39,387 bases of DNA from Zoogloea sp. (lineage in GTDB: Bacteria > Pseudomonadota > Gammaproteobacteria > Burkholderiales > Rhodocyclaceae), in contig JAKLLO010000025.1 in assembly GCA_023150095.1 (NCBI GenBank), positions 1 through 39,387 on the forward strand, read 5' to 3'. The notes beneath the pieces were generated by a model that was given only the letters and a program-made list of their open reading frames with translations, had not been told where the DNA came from and did not search any database. Made by a program: the position numbers and the translations under genes. Each line of letters opens with the position of its first letter. Position 1 is the stretch's first letter. This document shows positions 38,059 to 39,387 of this stretch, in pieces.

Positions 38059-39387
38059 ATGGCTACTGGGAAATCGAAGATCATCTACACGCTCACGGAC
38101 GAAGCCCCGCTGCTCGCAACGTGCGCATTTCTTCCCATCATCCGGACTTTCACCGGCCCGGCCGGCATCGAGATCGAGAAGGCTGACATCTCCGTCTCTG
38201 CCCGCGTGCTCGCCGAATTCTCCGAATGCCTGAGCGAAGAGCAGAAGGTTCCCGACACCCTTGCCGCACTGGGCAAGAAGACCCTCGAGCCGGACGCCAA
38301 CATCATCAAGCTGCCGAACATCAGCGCTTCCGTCGCCCAGCTCAAGGCCTGTGTGAAGGAGCTGCAGGCCAAGGGTTACCCGATCCCCGACTACCCCGAA
38401 GCCCCGACGACCGAAGAAGAGAAGGCCATTGCCGTCCGCTACGGCAAGTGCCTGGGCTCCGCCGTGAACCCGGTGCTGCGTGAAGGCAACTCCGACCGCC
38501 GCGCACCGCTGGCCGTCAAGAATTACGCCCGCAAGAACCCGCACTCGATGGGCGAGTGGAAGCCCTGGTCGCGCACCCACGTGTCGCACATGCACCACGG
38601 CGACTTCTACCACGGCGAAAAGTCCATGACCCTGGACAAGGCCCGCAACGTACGGATGGAGCTCATCGCCAAGGGCGGCAAGATCACCGTGCTCAAGCCG
38701 AAGGTCGCGCTGCTCGAAGGCGAGATCATCGACTCGATGTTCATGAGCAAGAAGGCCCTGTGCGAGTTCTACGAGAAGGAGCTCGAGGACTGCCGTGAAT
38801 CCGGCATCCTGTTCTCGCTGCACGTCAAGGCGACGATGATGAAGGTCTCGCACCCGATCGTGTTCGGCCACTGCGTACGCATCTTCTACAAGGAAGCCTT
38901 CGAGAAGCACGGTGAGCTGTTCAACGAGCTGGGCATCAACGTCAACAACGGCATGGTCGATCTGTACGAGAAGATCAAGAGCCTGCCCGAATCCAAGCGC
39001 GACGAGATCATCCGCGACCTGCACGCCTGCCAGGAACACCGTCCGAAGCTGGCGATGGTCGACTCCGCCAAGGGCATCACCAACTTCCACTCTCCCAACG
39101 ACGTGATCGTCGATGCCTCCATGCCGGCGATGATCCGCCAGGGCGGCAAGATGTGGGGCGCCGACGGCAAGCAGTACGACAGCAAGTGCGTGATGCCGGA
39201 ATCGACCTTCGCCCGGATCTACCAGGAGATGATCAACTTCTGCAAGACCAACGGCAACTTCGATCCGAAGACCATGGGCACCGTGCCGAACGTCGGCCTG
39301 ATGGCCCAGAAGGCCGAGGAATACGGTTCCCACGACAAGACCTTCGAGATCGCCGAAGACGGCATCGCCAACATCGTCGACATCGAC
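38059..39387 (+). CDS. icd: Monomeric NADP-dependent isocitrate dehydrogenase (3' end beyond window)
   Basis: 443 codons are present of a family usually about 740 aa long. The ATG follows GAGGGAAG. The product starts [20 protein letters not shown], and the family hallmarks are clear: [19 protein letters not shown], the substrate-binding [44 protein letters not shown] and [16 protein letters not shown]. It oxidises isocitrate to 2-oxoglutarate and CO2 with NADP+ in the TCA cycle. It belongs to the single-chain IDH type, unrelated in overall size to the dimeric E. coli Icd. Confidence 0.96.
   Translation, partial: MATGKSKIIYTLTDEAPLLATCAFLPIIRTFTGPAGIEIEKADISVSARVLAEFSECLSEEQKVPDTLAALGKKTLEPDANIIKLPNISASVAQLKACVKELQAKGYPIPDYPEAPTTEEEKAIAVRYGKCLGSAVNPVLREGNSDRRAPLAVKNYARKNPHSMGEWKPWSRTHVSHMHHGDFYHGEKSMTLDKARNVRMELIAKGGKITVLKPKVALLEGEIIDSMFMSKKALCEFYEKELEDCRESGILFSLHVKATMMKVSHPIVFGHCVRIFYKEAFEKHGELFNELGINVNNGMVDLYEKIKSLPESKRDEIIRDLHACQEHRPKLAMVDSAKGITNFHSPNDVIVDASMPAMIRQGGKMWGADGKQYDSKCVMPESTFARIYQEMINFCKTNGNFDPKTMGTVPNVGLMAQKAEEYGSHDKTFEIAEDGIANIVDID

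Noticed and set aside
38056-39333. Minus-strand frame of 425 codons
   Set aside because: It lies opposite the clearly recognisable monomeric isocitrate dehydrogenase.

Overview
The window looks like chromosomal DNA of a GC-rich betaproteobacterium, most likely of the Rhodocyclales type. The clues are strong G/C bias at third codon positions, an LPS-transport block (kdsD-lptC-lptA) beside a Kef-type antiporter, a highly expressed polyhydroxyalkanoate phasin, and a monomeric NADP-type isocitrate dehydrogenase. I cannot name the genus. No insertion sequence, prophage, integrase or CRISPR array is visible.

Left half (1-22131, minus strand). One open frame starts at 19745 and runs without a stop off the left edge, giving at least 6581 codons. 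It encodes a giant secreted, RTX-like surface protein. Its order is: LEPR-XLL motif, DUF4347, two Ig-like modules, a long beta-rich region with short repeated helical segments, EF-hand-like calcium loops, about 2300 residues of RTX-like repeats containing a 438-bp tandem array, a Gly/Thr linker, and VCBS-like domains at the edge. Just upstream on the same strand lies a TolC-family outer-membrane protein with an unusual AMIN-like N-terminal part. The pair looks like a type I secretion substrate and its outer-membrane channel. A 409-bp region with competing hairpins precedes them.

Middle (22541-23950, minus strand). This holds initiator tRNA-Met with a good promoter and terminator, a 131-aa unknown protein, a DUF5710 protein, a 48-aa single-span membrane protein, and tRNA-Thr(TGT) with its terminator.

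Signalling and pseudopilin block (24100-32755, plus strand). A soluble REC-PAS-histidine kinase is translationally coupled to a NarL-type response regulator. A GGEEF diguanylate cyclase with an intact inhibitory site follows. Next come a three-gene set (GspC/MshK-like periplasmic protein, atypical GspK-like pseudopilin, classical pseudopilin), a membrane class III adenylate cyclase, and one more pseudopilin. Cyclic-di-GMP and cAMP synthesis next to surface-filament and giant-adhesin genes suggests a surface-attachment theme, but that link is inference.

Right end (32760-39387). A Kef-type antiporter (minus strand) is divergent from kdsD-lptC-lptA. The usual kdsC between kdsD and lptC is absent and a 12-codon mini-ORF sits in its place. 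lptB and rpoN do not follow lptA. Instead there is a phasin gene with a consensus sigma-70 promoter and a strong terminator, then the first 443 codons of monomeric icd, cut by the right edge.
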